A stretch of 22,023 nucleotides of DNA from Balneolales bacterium (GCA_007131535.1 SLQI01000169.1:1-22023), one strand, 5' to 3'; positions 1 to 8,550 are shown, numbered from the stretch's first letter. Notes: a model not told the origin generated them from the sequence alone. Translations and numbers: made by a program.

Positions 1-297
1 TCGCATAGCTGCTGATCCGGATCTCACAACCTGAGATTGCCCGATAAATCGGCTTGATAGCTTTGTAAAACCGGACTTTTCGGGGCGGGCTCGATATTTT
101 TATCAAGCAGTGGGATGAGATTGGATTTGATTGGAATTACGGTGTATTAATCCACAGTTCTCACAATGTGAATATGCTATAAACTGTCAACCTATTGAAT
201 GGCAATACTTTATTTTTGGCTAACTTACCTTTGTGAGTACCGGGCGAAGCGATTCTCACGAAGTGCAATACGGGCCTGGCAAAATGGCTGACAGGCC
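1..297. other. Left-edge intergenic region, no supported gene
   Basis: No convincing coding region is visible. A reading frame open from the left edge stops at 32-34 after about 10 codons; it could be the tail of an upstream gene but cannot be judged. A short palindrome lies at 41-52 (CCGAT, AA, ATCGG). A 6-bp inverted repeat at 273-278/292-297 sits immediately after the kinase stop codon on the minus strand. It lacks a T-run on either strand, so it is at best a weak terminator. Confidence 0.6.
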
Positions 298-2952
298 TTA
301 TCCCTTTATCCCTGAGCCGTTTAGTTCACTCAGGTACTGTTGTAGAAGGATGTATTCTTCGCTTTCATCACCATAAAAATCCAGGAATTCATCTTGTATC
401 TCAGCCATCAGGGATGAGGCTTCTACGGTTTTATCCTGGTAAAAATAAGAGCGTGCCAGGGCGAAGCGGATTTCCAGTTGACGGGCAACTCTGGGTTCCG
501 GAAAAATTTCAAAAAGTTCGTTCGCGACTTCCAGCAGCTCCTCGGCTTCACGATAACGGCCTTGTGAAATGTAGAGCTCCCCAAGTGACCGTTTCGGCAA
601 TACGCGGCGCGGATGTTGCTGTCCCCTTTCGGATTCCCGGTCAATGAACAAAGACTTCTTGAAATATTCTTCGGCTTCCTCGTGCCGGTCCAGTTCCACT
701 AAAAAGTCTCCCCTTCGCAGATAGGCGGAATGCAGATATCCGTGGTTTGGGGCCACATTCATCAGCATTATTTCAATGGCATCATCAATCAGATCGAGCG
801 CTTCCTCATGGCGTTCCAAATTTGAATACAAACTGCTCAACGTCATCATTACAATGGAGGGAAACAAGTGTTCTTCTCCGTAAATGTGCAAATAGCCTTC
901 GAGACTTTTCTCATTATAATAGAGCGCTTCCTCAAATCTTCCGGCACGGCTTAACAGACCTGCGTAACTGTTATAGTGATGTACCGTTGAATTGTGAAAT
1001 TCCGGTAACAGCCGTTGCTGCCTCTCAAGAACATCATCATATATTTTAAACGCTTCATCATAATCACCCATCATACCCATCATAAAAGCCAGGTCTCCCC
1101 GGGCTTCGATCAAAGGCATATCATCCGGTTCTTTGATTTCAGAAAGTATATCGACCGTTCTTTGGAAATATTCGCGGGCTTTGGGGTTATTATGCTGCTG
1201 CCCGTAATACAGGCCAATGTTATAGTACGTTTCGGCAACATCTGCATGCCATTCACCCAGCGCAGCCACCTGCAGATCAAGTACTTCCCGGAACTGATCA
1301 TAGGCATCTGTTTCGCCGGGTATATACCTGTGATTAATATCTGCGCGGTGGAACATGCTTTTAGCAATATCCGGATGACCCGGCTCAAGCACCTCACGCC
1401 GTACATCAAGAGATGTCTGATAGGCATCCAAGGCTTCTTCATAGTTTCCGAAGGCTTCCCATGCTCGTCCCATTTCAAGAATGAACGCGGCATACATTAC
1501 AGGATCCTCTTCCCTTAAGGGTTCGGCTGATTCCATGCCCTGAATCAGAACCTGGCTGGCGGTAAACTCTTCACCCGAAGTGGCGGCCGGGTTAGCAGCT
1601 TCAAAAATGCTGGTCATGAAACCGGCAACCCGTTCTGCTCGCTGCGCCTGCTGCCGTGCATAGTCGCGTTCAGATTCCAATTGGCTGATATGATACCACA
1701 CCCCCCCGACTGCCAGAAACAGAAGCAGAGCCAACATCACATGCGGCAGCGCATTCCGTTGAATAAATTTGCCGGCTCTGTAAGTGAATGTAGCCGGCCT
1801 TGCTGCAACCGGTTGCCCGTCAAGATAATGCTGCAGGTCTTCCTGAAGCGCCAGGGTGGATTTATATCGGCGGGAGGGCTCGCGCGCCAGTGCCTTCAGG
1901 ATGATATTATCGAGATCACCCGCCAGACTCCTGATCAGCTTTTCCCGAGATTGATACGTTACTTTTAGCTGCGTATCGGAAGCATTTTTCAGCCTGGTGC
2001 TTGGCTTTTCTATAGATCCATCCGAAATTTTTTGTATCAGCTCAGCCGATGAAATGGAATCGGTATCAAAAGGCAGCATCCCGCTGAGCAATTCATATAA
2101 AACCATGCCAAGTGAGTAAATATCCGAGGCCGTTGAAATGTCTTCCTCGTTTACCTGCTCCGGTGAGGCATAATGCATGGACAAAAAACCCATTCGGCTG
2201 ATGGTAAGAGGCTTTTGCGGGCTGTCCTCCATTAATTTGGCAATACCGAAATCAAGCAGCTTGACCGTACCATCCTCGGTTACAAATATGTTGGATGGTT
2301 TCAAGTCCCGGTGTACAATTAGGTTCTGATGCGCGAAATGAACAACTTCACACACCTGCAAAAACAACCGGACCCTGTCAGTCAGGTTTAGTTTGTTCTT
2401 TTCGCAATAGTCCGGAATCGATGAGCCTTCCACATGCTCCATTATGATATACGGAACCCCATGCTCATCCTGACCGGCATCATACAAGTGGGCAATATTC
2501 GGGTGGTTGAGGGAAGCCAGGATATGCTGTTCATTTTTGAATCGCTGAATCAGCATATCATTTTCCATTCCGCTGCGGATGAACTTCAGCGCAACATCCC
2601 TTTTGAAGCTGCCATCTACACGTTCCGCCAGATAGACCATCCCCATACCGCCCATGCCAAGCTGTTTCTTCAATCGGTATGGACCAACTTGCCGGTTGAT
2701 ATACTCTTGTTTTTTGGGGTCGGTGTTCAGTTCGTCCGATATGTCCTGAATGAGATGATCCGCAAAGTTGAAGGCATCACTTTCCAGAAAGCCTGCTGAA
2801 TCATCCATAGCAGAGATAAATTCAGAAACCTCCGCGTACAATTCCGGGTCATTTGCTTTCAGCTCCTCTAACCGTGCCGCGCGCTCACTGTCGCCAAGTT
2901 CGAGTAGCTCATCCAGCCATTTGTTGATATTCTTCCAGTTGCTTTTACTCAT
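298..2952 (-). CDS. Membrane-anchored Ser/Thr protein kinase with C-terminal TPR array
   Basis: An 884-residue Hanks-type Ser/Thr kinase. After an N-terminal helical region of about 90 residues, the kinase domain shows the glycine loop GMGGMGMV near 99-106, the ATP-binding lysine in VALKF (Lys123), the catalytic loop HRDLKPSN at 214-221, DFG at 234-236 and an activation-segment SPEQ near 263-266. A hydrophobic segment near 403-421 is the likely single membrane span. The remaining 450 or so residues are TPR-like helical repeats (for example the A-x-x-x-Y motifs around EEALDAYQTSL), probably extracytoplasmic or periplasmic protein-binding repeats. It lies 63 bases downstream of an ECF sigma factor gene on the same strand and is probably co-transcribed. 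Inference: it senses a signal through the TPR part and phosphorylates the sigma factor. All catalytic residues are present, so it should be active. The substrate is not shown by sequence. Confidence 0.93.
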   Translation of the reverse strand: MSKSNWKNINKWLDELLELGDSERAARLEELKANDPELYAEVSEFISAMDDSAGFLESDAFNFADHLIQDISDELNTDPKKQEYINRQVGPYRLKKQLGMGGMGMVYLAERVDGSFKRDVALKFIRSGMENDMLIQRFKNEQHILASLNHPNIAHLYDAGQDEHGVPYIIMEHVEGSSIPDYCEKNKLNLTDRVRLFLQVCEVVHFAHQNLIVHRDLKPSNIFVTEDGTVKLLDFGIAKLMEDSPQKPLTISRMGFLSMHYASPEQVNEEDISTASDIYSLGMVLYELLSGMLPFDTDSISSAELIQKISDGSIEKPSTRLKNASDTQLKVTYQSREKLIRSLAGDLDNIILKALAREPSRRYKSTLALQEDLQHYLDGQPVAARPATFTYRAGKFIQRNALPHVMLALLLFLAVGGVWYHISQLESERDYARQQAQRAERVAGFMTSIFEAANPAATSGEEFTASQVLIQGMESAEPLREEDPVMYAAFILEMGRAWEAFGNYEEALDAYQTSLDVRREVLEPGHPDIAKSMFHRADINHRYIPGETDAYDQFREVLDLQVAALGEWHADVAETYYNIGLYYGQQHNNPKAREYFQRTVDILSEIKEPDDMPLIEARGDLAFMMGMMGDYDEAFKIYDDVLERQQRLLPEFHNSTVHHYNSYAGLLSRAGRFEEALYYNEKSLEGYLHIYGEEHLFPSIVMMTLSSLYSNLERHEEALDLIDDAIEIMLMNVAPNHGYLHSAYLRRGDFLVELDRHEEAEEYFKKSLFIDRESERGQQHPRRVLPKRSLGELYISQGRYREAEELLEVANELFEIFPEPRVARQLEIRFALARSYFYQDKTVEASSLMAEIQDEFLDFYGDESEEYILLQQYLSELNGSGIKG

Positions 2953-3015
2953 AATAACTTTGCCAGCTTAATTCATTGCCTCCAAACCAAATGCGTAATC
3001 TTTTATGTATCTGTG

Positions 3016-3594
3016 TCACTTAGAGTTGATTTCTTTAAACAACCAGGTGCGTGCCTTCACCCAGTTTCTTTGCAAGGTACTTCTGGAGACATTCATCATT
3101 TGGGCGATATCCTCCATTGATAAGCCGGCGAAGAATCGAAGATCAACCAATTCTGCTAATCCCGGATCCATTTCCCGCAACTCTTCAAGGGCTTCATCAA
3201 TCTGTATGATTTCTTCAGATTGCCGGAACTGCTTGAGCACATTTTCATCCAACGTCACCCGCTCCGGTCTTCCGCCCCTTTTACGGGATAGTTTTTTACG
3301 GGCATGATCAATCAACACCTGCCGCATAGCGCGTGAGGCGGTTCCGAAGAATTGCCTCCTGTCCTGCCAGTCAATATCGTCGATATGCAGCATTTTAAGA
3401 AAAGACTCGTGTACCAGGTCGGTACGGCTCATCGTGTGCCCCTCTCGCTCGTTGCGCAGCTCCATGGATGCGATGAACCTGAGATGATCATAAACCAAAT
3501 CATAAAGCTCCTGATATGCAACGGAATCACCTTTCTTTATCCTGTGGAGTTTTTGGGTGATCGCTCCCAACCCATCCTTTTCTATGGAGTTCAT
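3016..3594 (-). CDS. ECF-type RNA polymerase sigma factor (Sigma70_ECF / TIGR02999-like)
   Basis: A 192-residue sigma factor with only regions 2 and 4. Region 2 spans roughly 23-95 (helices around YDHLRFIASMELR and the DLVHESFLKML helix). Region 4 spans roughly 130-188 and has a helix-turn-helix (LSMEDIAQMMNVSRSTLQRNW). The family commonly sits beside Ser/Thr kinases. The acidic motif that opens region 2.2 in ordinary ECF factors (DAED before LVQE) reads S56-R57-T58-D59 here, so two usual positions are a serine and a threonine. No anti-sigma gene is nearby; the kinase gene follows 63 bases downstream. The ATG at 3594 is chosen because it gives the full family length; no clear ribosome binding site is seen. 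Promoter specificity and targets are unknown. The divergent propeller-protein gene 128 bases away is one possible target. Confidence 0.92.
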   Translation of the reverse strand: MNSIEKDGLGAITQKLHRIKKGDSVAYQELYDLVYDHLRFIASMELRNEREGHTMSRTDLVHESFLKMLHIDDIDWQDRRQFFGTASRAMRQVLIDHARKKLSRKRGGRPERVTLDENVLKQFRQSEEIIQIDEALEELREMDPGLAELVDLRFFAGLSMEDIAQMMNVSRSTLQRNWVKARTWLFKEINSK

Positions 3595-3722
3595 TTCAAA
3601 TAATAACCTTTGAATAATATCAACTGTGGATAAAAATTCCTGCTATGACACAAAAGCCCCTAAAAAAACGCATGTAGGCATAACACAAAATTCGAATCTT
3701 CAATAAAGACGGAGTACAACAC
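3595..3722. promoter_or_regulatory. Divergent intergenic region between ECF sigma gene and propeller gene
   Basis: This 128-base AT-rich gap must contain start signals for both divergent genes. No good TAnnTTTG or sigma-70 promoter could be assigned on either strand. It contains TGTGGATAA at 3625-3633, a perfect match to the DnaA box on the minus strand. A single box has little meaning alone. GGAG at 3711-3714 is a reasonable ribosome binding site for the plus-strand gene. Confidence 0.4.
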
Positions 3723-6164
3723 ATGCGTAAGCTACTAAACACTGTTGTGATATTCACTTTTTATTTCTTTTTAGCCTCAACCGCTCATGTTTTTGGGCAA
3801 ACTTTGGGAGATTGGGAATGGCATTACCCTTCTCCGTATGGCAACCAATTAACCAGTGTAACATTCCTGAATGACGATTTAGGATGGGCTGGGGGAAGCG
3901 GAGGGCTCATCAAGCGCACCACTGATGGAGGTGATTCCTGGGAAATGAGACAGCTCGGTACTTTAAACAGCGTCAGTGCTATAGAGTTCGTCAATGAAAA
4001 TACCGGTTGGGCTATTGTCAGCTCCGGGGAAATCTACACTACGTCAGACGCCGGCATTACCTGGAACCTCCAGTATACGGTATCGCATGGATCGCTCAAT
4101 GCTATGCATTTTATAGATGAACAAACCGGCTGGATTGCAGGTGGAAGCGGCAATCTTTACAAAACCGAAAATGGCGGGGACTCCTGGCAGGAGATTGAAA
4201 TTGATGTGGAAACTTCCGGTTTTGCATCTGTTACTTATAACAGCATAACCTTTGATCAAGCTGGCAACGGACTTCTGGTTGGAAGGATCAGCTCTAATAA
4301 TAACATTACATTACGTACGAACGACGGCGGAGAAACATGGGAAGATAGCTTCAGCACAACCACCTATCGTGCCGTTCAGTTTGTGGATGATCAAATTGCC
4401 TGGAAAGTTGGTGAAGATTCAATAGTAAGAAAAACCACGGATGCCGGTGAAACCTGGTCGAATCATAGCGTAACTGAAAGCACCCGGGACTTATGGTATA
4501 TGCACTTTGTAGATGAGAGTACAGGTTGGGTTATGAGTAACAGAGGCAACTTATATAAAACCATTGATAGCGGCGAAAACTGGATTGACCAAAGTCTGAC
4601 GGGAGATTACAATGCAGTTTTCGCACTAAATTCAGATAAGGCCTGGGTCGCCGGCGATCTTGGCGCTTTTAAAGAAACCACTGACGGAGGAAGTACCTGG
4701 CAGAGTGACTACCAAACCCTGACAAACCGCAATATTCGATCGGTTCAGCTTACTTCCGATAATTCCGGCTGGCTTCTTACTTCAGACTTTATGCAGTCGG
4801 TAGTTTATAATACCGAAGATGGCGGTGATACCTGGAACCAGGTAGAAATATCAGCAGGTGACTTTTTCAGAACCATACATTTTTCGAGTAATGAAAATGG
4901 CTGGATTGCCGGTAATAGTGGTACAATTTACGCTACCTCTGATAACGGCAACACCTGGGGTGAACAGAACTCAGATACGGATGAACACCTGGATGTAATT
5001 TATGCTGCGGATGACAACCATGTTTGGGCAGCCGGACGAAACGGTGTTATAGTCCACTCTTCAGATAACGGGCAAAATTGGTCGGCACAGGAGTCCTGTA
5101 CCGATGAAAACCTGCATTCGATTACCTTTGCAAATTCCAGTTTAGGCTGGATTGCCGGTGATGATGGCACAATTTGCAAAACCGAAGATGGCGGTGCTAA
5201 CTGGACCGGACTAAATACCGGTGTGGGCTGGAATCTTTACGATATCGATCACCTTGATGAAGATATTGCCTGGGCTGTCGGTGCACGCGGCACGGTTCTT
5301 AAAACAACTGATGGTGGGGCTAACTGGGAGTTTATAAGCCATCAAAATAACTTTAACACGATGACCAGTCTCCACATGATTGATGAAAATTCGGCATGGG
5401 TAACTGATTCTGATGGGCTGCTGAGTTATACTAAAAATGGCGGACATACCTGGGTACGAAGTTTAACAAGGTCGGATTCGCGCTTAAATCACATTCACTT
5501 CACAGAATCCGGAACAGGATGGGCAGCAGGCCATGATGGAGCGTTATTAAAATTCAATACGGCCGACCAACCCGGCACGCCTGTTTTGATTGAACCTTCT
5601 GCAAGTTCCGGCCCCATTCCGGCAGATGAAGTGGTATTTAGTTGGTTCCCGGTCTTTAATTCAGAATCTTACCAGATTCAGGTAGCCACGGATAATGACT
5701 TTTCAAATGTTGTTCTGGATGAAAGTGAAATTGGCACCTCATCATTTAGTCCTCAAAGCGACTTGCCAACCGGAACGCTTTATTGGAGAGTGCGCACCCA
5801 CTATGATGAATCCAAGTCGGAATGGTCTCCTGCTAACATCTATCATTCCGAAGAAGGTGATGCCACTTCCATCGCCGGCTATGAGAGTGATTTGTTACCG
5901 GGTGAAATTCGGTTAAAGCCCAATTATCCGAACCCGTTCAACCCGACGACTAATATTCGGTTTGAATTAGGGCATGGTACAGAGATAGCTCTTCAGGTTT
6001 ATGATGTTACAGGAAGGCTGGTTGCTGTGTTAGCTGATGGATATCATGAACGCGGGGTACACGAGGCAACCTTTGATGGCAGTCGATTAGCCAGTGGAAC
6101 GTATTTATATCGGCTTCAAGCGAGCGGCCAGGTAATTACTCAAAAAATGCTGCTGATTCAATAA
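3723..6164 (+). CDS. Secreted YCF48/BNR-like beta-propeller protein with T9SS type A sorting domain
   Basis: An 813-residue exported protein. A signal peptide is clear: basic MRK start, hydrophobic stretch to about residue 20, likely cleavage after VFG near 25. Residues 30-620 hold about 14 repeats of roughly 40 residues, each built as G-W-x-x-G..G-x-(I/L)-x-K-T-x-D-G-G-x-x-W, typical of YCF48-like/BNR propeller blades; the last lacks the final W. Fourteen would fit two seven-bladed propellers (inference). A fibronectin-III-like domain follows (about 625-720, with the YWRVRT strand). The last 85 or so residues are a type A type IX secretion sorting domain with NYPNPFNP, then VYDVTGRLV and SGTYLYRL. 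Only two cysteines are seen in the mature part (about 459 and 485). GGAG lies 8 bases before the ATG. The ligand or function is unknown; a surface-attached or released binding protein is likely. Confidence 0.9.
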   Translation: MRKLLNTVVIFTFYFFLASTAHVFGQTLGDWEWHYPSPYGNQLTSVTFLNDDLGWAGGSGGLIKRTTDGGDSWEMRQLGTLNSVSAIEFVNENTGWAIVSSGEIYTTSDAGITWNLQYTVSHGSLNAMHFIDEQTGWIAGGSGNLYKTENGGDSWQEIEIDVETSGFASVTYNSITFDQAGNGLLVGRISSNNNITLRTNDGGETWEDSFSTTTYRAVQFVDDQIAWKVGEDSIVRKTTDAGETWSNHSVTESTRDLWYMHFVDESTGWVMSNRGNLYKTIDSGENWIDQSLTGDYNAVFALNSDKAWVAGDLGAFKETTDGGSTWQSDYQTLTNRNIRSVQLTSDNSGWLLTSDFMQSVVYNTEDGGDTWNQVEISAGDFFRTIHFSSNENGWIAGNSGTIYATSDNGNTWGEQNSDTDEHLDVIYAADDNHVWAAGRNGVIVHSSDNGQNWSAQESCTDENLHSITFANSSLGWIAGDDGTICKTEDGGANWTGLNTGVGWNLYDIDHLDEDIAWAVGARGTVLKTTDGGANWEFISHQNNFNTMTSLHMIDENSAWVTDSDGLLSYTKNGGHTWVRSLTRSDSRLNHIHFTESGTGWAAGHDGALLKFNTADQPGTPVLIEPSASSGPIPADEVVFSWFPVFNSESYQIQVATDNDFSNVVLDESEIGTSSFSPQSDLPTGTLYWRVRTHYDESKSEWSPANIYHSEEGDATSIAGYESDLLPGEIRLKPNYPNPFNPTTNIRFELGHGTEIALQVYDVTGRLVAVLADGYHERGVHEATFDGSRLASGTYLYRLQASGQVITQKMLLIQ

Positions 6165-6185
6165 ATATAGCTTAACCCTGATACT

Positions 6186-6228
6186 AAGCCTGATCATGCC
6201 ATTTTTCGGCTGATCAGGCTTTTTTTTT
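6186..6228 (+). terminator. Rho-independent terminator after the propeller gene
   Basis: An 11-bp perfect stem, AAGCCTGATCA at 6186-6196 with TGATCAGGCTT at 6211-6221, encloses a loop with a further GCC/GGC pairing. A run of nine T follows (6220-6228). It begins 22 bases after the stop codon of the propeller gene. Confidence 0.92.
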
Positions 6229-6549
6229 GATTTGAAATCTAAATCTACTGAACTGGTTTTGATCAGAAAAAAACACCTACGGCTACGCATTATTGGGTTC
6301 TTTTCAAAATCCCGCCCCTTGCTGCTGTTAGCTGAACCAAGACGCGGTGCTTTTTTTTCGTAACGCAGAATAGATGCGGCACTATGAGCGTTTGGTGTCC
6401 GGTGAAAGCCTCGCGCTGGTCGCTGCAAGAAGATACCTTGCAATTCAAATACCGAACTGTTAGCGCATAAATCTGATTGCACTTCAGCGATCAAAAAGTT
6501 ATCTTACGAGACTTGACTCAAACCGGTAAATCACAAAAACAAAATTTCC
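6229..6549. other. 321-base gap before rplM, no gene supported
   Basis: A minus-strand open frame crosses this gap, but it also runs into the preceding gene and the terminator, and its translation resembles no protein I recognise; it is treated as chance. A small hairpin (GCAAG, 7-base loop, CTTGC) lies around 6424-6440, and a T-run at about 6351-6358 has no convincing stem before it. The region must hold the promoter of the rplM-rpsI operon. TTGACT near 6513 could be a -35 element, but no matching -10 is present. A leader for autogenous control by a ribosomal protein is possible but not demonstrated. Confidence 0.4.
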
Positions 6550-6993
6550 GTGAGTACTACTACATTTAAAACATACTCAGCCAAACCTTCTGATATTGAG
6601 AAGAAGTGGGTTGTGATAGATGTTGCCGGTAAGCCGCTGGGGCGGGCGAGCAGCAAGATTGCCGCCATCCTCAAAGGCAAGCACAAGCCGGAATATACAC
6701 CCCACATGGATACCGGTGATAACGTCATCGTCGTCAATGCCGAGAAGGTTCACCTGACCGGTAAAAAAATGACTGATCGACAGCATTATCGCCACACTCA
6801 GTATCCCGGTGGAATTATTCTGGAATCACCGGCTGAACGGCTTGAAAAAGACCCTACTTCACTGGTCTACAATGCCGTAAAAGGAATGTTGCCGAAAAAC
6901 CGCCTTGGCCGCAAGCTGCTTACCAACTTGCGCGTCTATGCCGGTCCGGTACACCATCATACTGCTCAGAACCCTGAAAAAATCGAACTCTGA
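6550..6993 (+). CDS. rplM: 50S ribosomal protein L13
   Basis: A 147-residue protein of the usual L13 length. It binds 23S rRNA early in large-subunit assembly. Recognisable features are the N-terminal KKWVVIDVAGKPLGRASS segment, the HxxxMDTGDNVIVVNAEKVHLTGKK core, the HTQYPGG segment and the late VKGMLPKNRLGRK motif. Translation starts at a GTG; no in-frame ATG exists before residue 50, and the GTG start gives the normal N-terminus. There is no Shine-Dalgarno sequence, only an A-rich stretch. rpsI follows 2 bases after the stop codon, the classic rplM-rpsI operon. Confidence 0.98.
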   Translation: MSTTTFKTYSAKPSDIEKKWVVIDVAGKPLGRASSKIAAILKGKHKPEYTPHMDTGDNVIVVNAEKVHLTGKKMTDRQHYRHTQYPGGIILESPAERLEKDPTSLVYNAVKGMLPKNRLGRKLLTNLRVYAGPVHHHTAQNPEKIEL

Positions 6994-6995
6994 TC

Positions 6996-7382
6996 ATGGC
7001 GCAAACCAATCACATTGGGCGCAGGAAAACCTCAACTGCACGGGTATACTTCAAGCCCGGCAGCGGAAAACTGACTGTTAACGGCAAAGAGTACGATCAG
7101 TACTTTGAATTGCCGATCCATCAGAAAACCGTAATGCAGCCTCTCGAAGTTACGGAAACCGAAGGCAAATACGATATTACGGTAACCGTACGCGGTGGTG
7201 GAAAAAGCGGTCAGGCCGATGCCGTAAAAATGGGTATTGCCCGCGGGCTGGATCAACATGAAGACGGCGTTCACGACACCCTGAAGCAGCACAAGCTGTT
7301 TACCCGGGATGATCGTATGGTTGAACGTAAAAAATACGGCCGTCCGAAAGCCCGGAAGCAGTTCCAGTTTTCCAAGCGCTGA
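6996..7382 (+). CDS. rpsI: 30S ribosomal protein S9
   Basis: A 128-residue protein matching the S9 family in full. It sits in the 30S head, and its basic C-terminal tail reaches the P-site tRNA. Visible landmarks are IGRRKTSTARVYFKPGSG near the N-terminus, VTVRGGGKSGQADAVKMGIARG in the centre and the ending GRPKARKQFQFSKR, with the conserved terminal Ser-Lys-Arg. The ATG starts 2 bases after the rplM stop codon, so translation is probably coupled to L13. Confidence 0.98.
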   Translation: MAQTNHIGRRKTSTARVYFKPGSGKLTVNGKEYDQYFELPIHQKTVMQPLEVTETEGKYDITVTVRGGGKSGQADAVKMGIARGLDQHEDGVHDTLKQHKLFTRDDRMVERKKYGRPKARKQFQFSKR

Positions 7383-7515
7383 TTTCCCGACTCTACTTAC
7401 TTATTTCAATCACACATACACAGCGACCGGTCAGCGGGTGTTCTGGTAATAGTTTACCGGAATATGATGGCCGGGGCGACCTGTGTAGCGGATTTTAACC
7501 CAAAACTACAACAAT
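7383..7515 (+). promoter_or_regulatory. Probable structured leader of rpsB-tsf
   Basis: This 133-base gap folds well on paper. An outer stem pairs TACACAG (7417-7423) with CTGTGTA (7481-7487). CCGG at 7427-7430 can pair with CCGG at 7471-7474. A 9-bp hairpin pairs TTCTGGTAA (7441-7449) with TTACCGGAA (7454-7462) over a TAGT loop, with one G-U pair. The structure ends about 28 bases before the rpsB ATG. In E. coli the rpsB-tsf operon is controlled by S2 binding its leader. The same role here is inference; I see no sequence match to the E. coli leader. No T-run is present, so it is not an intrinsic terminator. Confidence 0.55.
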
Positions 7516-8550
7516 ATGGCTCAAGCAGCATCAATAGAAGAACTCCTCAAAGCAGGTGCGCACTTCGGGCACCTCACCCGTCGATGGAACCCCAAAATGC
7601 GCGAATACATCTTCATGCAGCGCAACGGGATCCACATCCTCGACCTCAAGAAGACTCAAAAGTATCTCCAGGAATCCCTGGATGAAATCAACAAGATTGC
7701 ACGCAGCGGCAAGGATATACTTTTCGTAGGTACCAAAAAGCAGGCTCAGGAAATAATTCGCAGTGAAGCTGAGCGTTGCGGAATGCCTTATGTTACCGAC
7801 CGCTGGCTTGGTGGTATGCTCACCAACTTCGTCACCATGAAGAAAAGCATCTCCCGAATGGAAGAGATCGCCACCATGCAGACTGACGGAACGTACGAGA
7901 ACATCACCAAGAAAGAACGGCTGATGCTCGACCGTGAAAAGGAAAAGCTTGAAAATGTCCTTGCCGGTATTTCGAAAATGAACAGGCTGCCGGGTGCCGT
8001 TTTTATCGTCGATATAGTGAAAGAGCGTATTGCGGTAAACGAGGCCCTCAAGCTCAACATCCCGATTTTTGCCTTGGTTGATTCCAACTGCGACCCGGAC
8101 ATTCCCGACTATATCATTCCCGCGAATGATGATGCTGCAAAATCCATCCAGTTAATTGCCTCCAATTTTGCTGATGCAATTATTGAAGGTGCCGCCGAGC
8201 GGGAAGCCTATCAGGAGGAGCAGCTGGCGAAAGAAACCGTTGATAGTGATACCGGTGAAGCTCAGGAGGCAACCGAAGAAGATGTAGCGGAACAGGAGGT
8301 TAAAGAAGCACCTCGCAAGCGTTCACGCCGTAAGCGTAAGCAGGAAGCCGACGAAGCCAATACCCAGAAAGCTAAAGAAAAAGAAGCTGAACCAACCGAA
8401 CAAGCCGATCAGAAAAAAACTGACGACAAAAAAGCGGCTAAAGCTTCTGACAGTGACAAAGCTGAATCTACCAAACAGGAGGAGGCCGGTGAAGCTGCTG
8501 AAGAGGCTTCCGGTGCTGAATCTGAAAAAGAAGAATCCAAAGATTCCTGA
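7516..8550 (+). CDS. rpsB: 30S ribosomal protein S2 with long charged C-terminal tail
   Basis: A 344-residue S2. The first 230 or so residues match the family: LLKAGAHFGHLTRRWNPKMREYIF at the start, then DILFVGTKKQAQEIIRSEAERCGMPYVTDRWLGGMLTN, and later FALVDSNCDPDIPDYIIPANDDA. S2 assembles late on the 30S subunit and helps anchor S1 where S1 is present. The remaining 115 or so residues are a low-complexity tail rich in Glu, Lys and Ala with one strongly basic cluster (PRKRSRRKRKQ near 266-276); the E. coli protein is about 241 residues and lacks it. The tail is probably disordered. tsf follows after 39 bases, the standard rpsB-tsf pairing. Confidence 0.97.
   Translation: MAQAASIEELLKAGAHFGHLTRRWNPKMREYIFMQRNGIHILDLKKTQKYLQESLDEINKIARSGKDILFVGTKKQAQEIIRSEAERCGMPYVTDRWLGGMLTNFVTMKKSISRMEEIATMQTDGTYENITKKERLMLDREKEKLENVLAGISKMNRLPGAVFIVDIVKERIAVNEALKLNIPIFALVDSNCDPDIPDYIIPANDDAAKSIQLIASNFADAIIEGAAEREAYQEEQLAKETVDSDTGEAQEATEEDVAEQEVKEAPRKRSRRKRKQEADEANTQKAKEKEAEPTEQADQKKTDDKKAAKASDSDKAESTKQEEAGEAAEEASGAESEKEESKDS

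Noticed and set aside
226..233. TACCTTTG, a match to the Bacteroidota -7 promoter consensus
   Set aside because: No TTTG -33 element at the right spacing and no gene downstream on the plus strand.
273..297. Inverted repeat after the kinase stop codon as a terminator
   Set aside because: Only a 6-bp stem with a 13-base loop and no T-run on the minus strand.
1015..1518. Long plus-strand frame (167 codons) opposite the kinase gene
   Set aside because: It is antisense to the TPR region of a well-supported gene and its translation lacks any protein-like pattern.
3625..3633. Perfect DnaA box (TGTGGATAA)
   Set aside because: Only one box, with no cluster, no AT-rich unwinding region and no dnaA or dnaN nearby; chance occurrence is likely, so no origin is claimed.
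6105..6494. 129-codon minus-strand frame covering the gap before rplM
   Set aside because: It overlaps the end of the propeller gene and crosses a strong terminator, and its translation has no recognisable family features.
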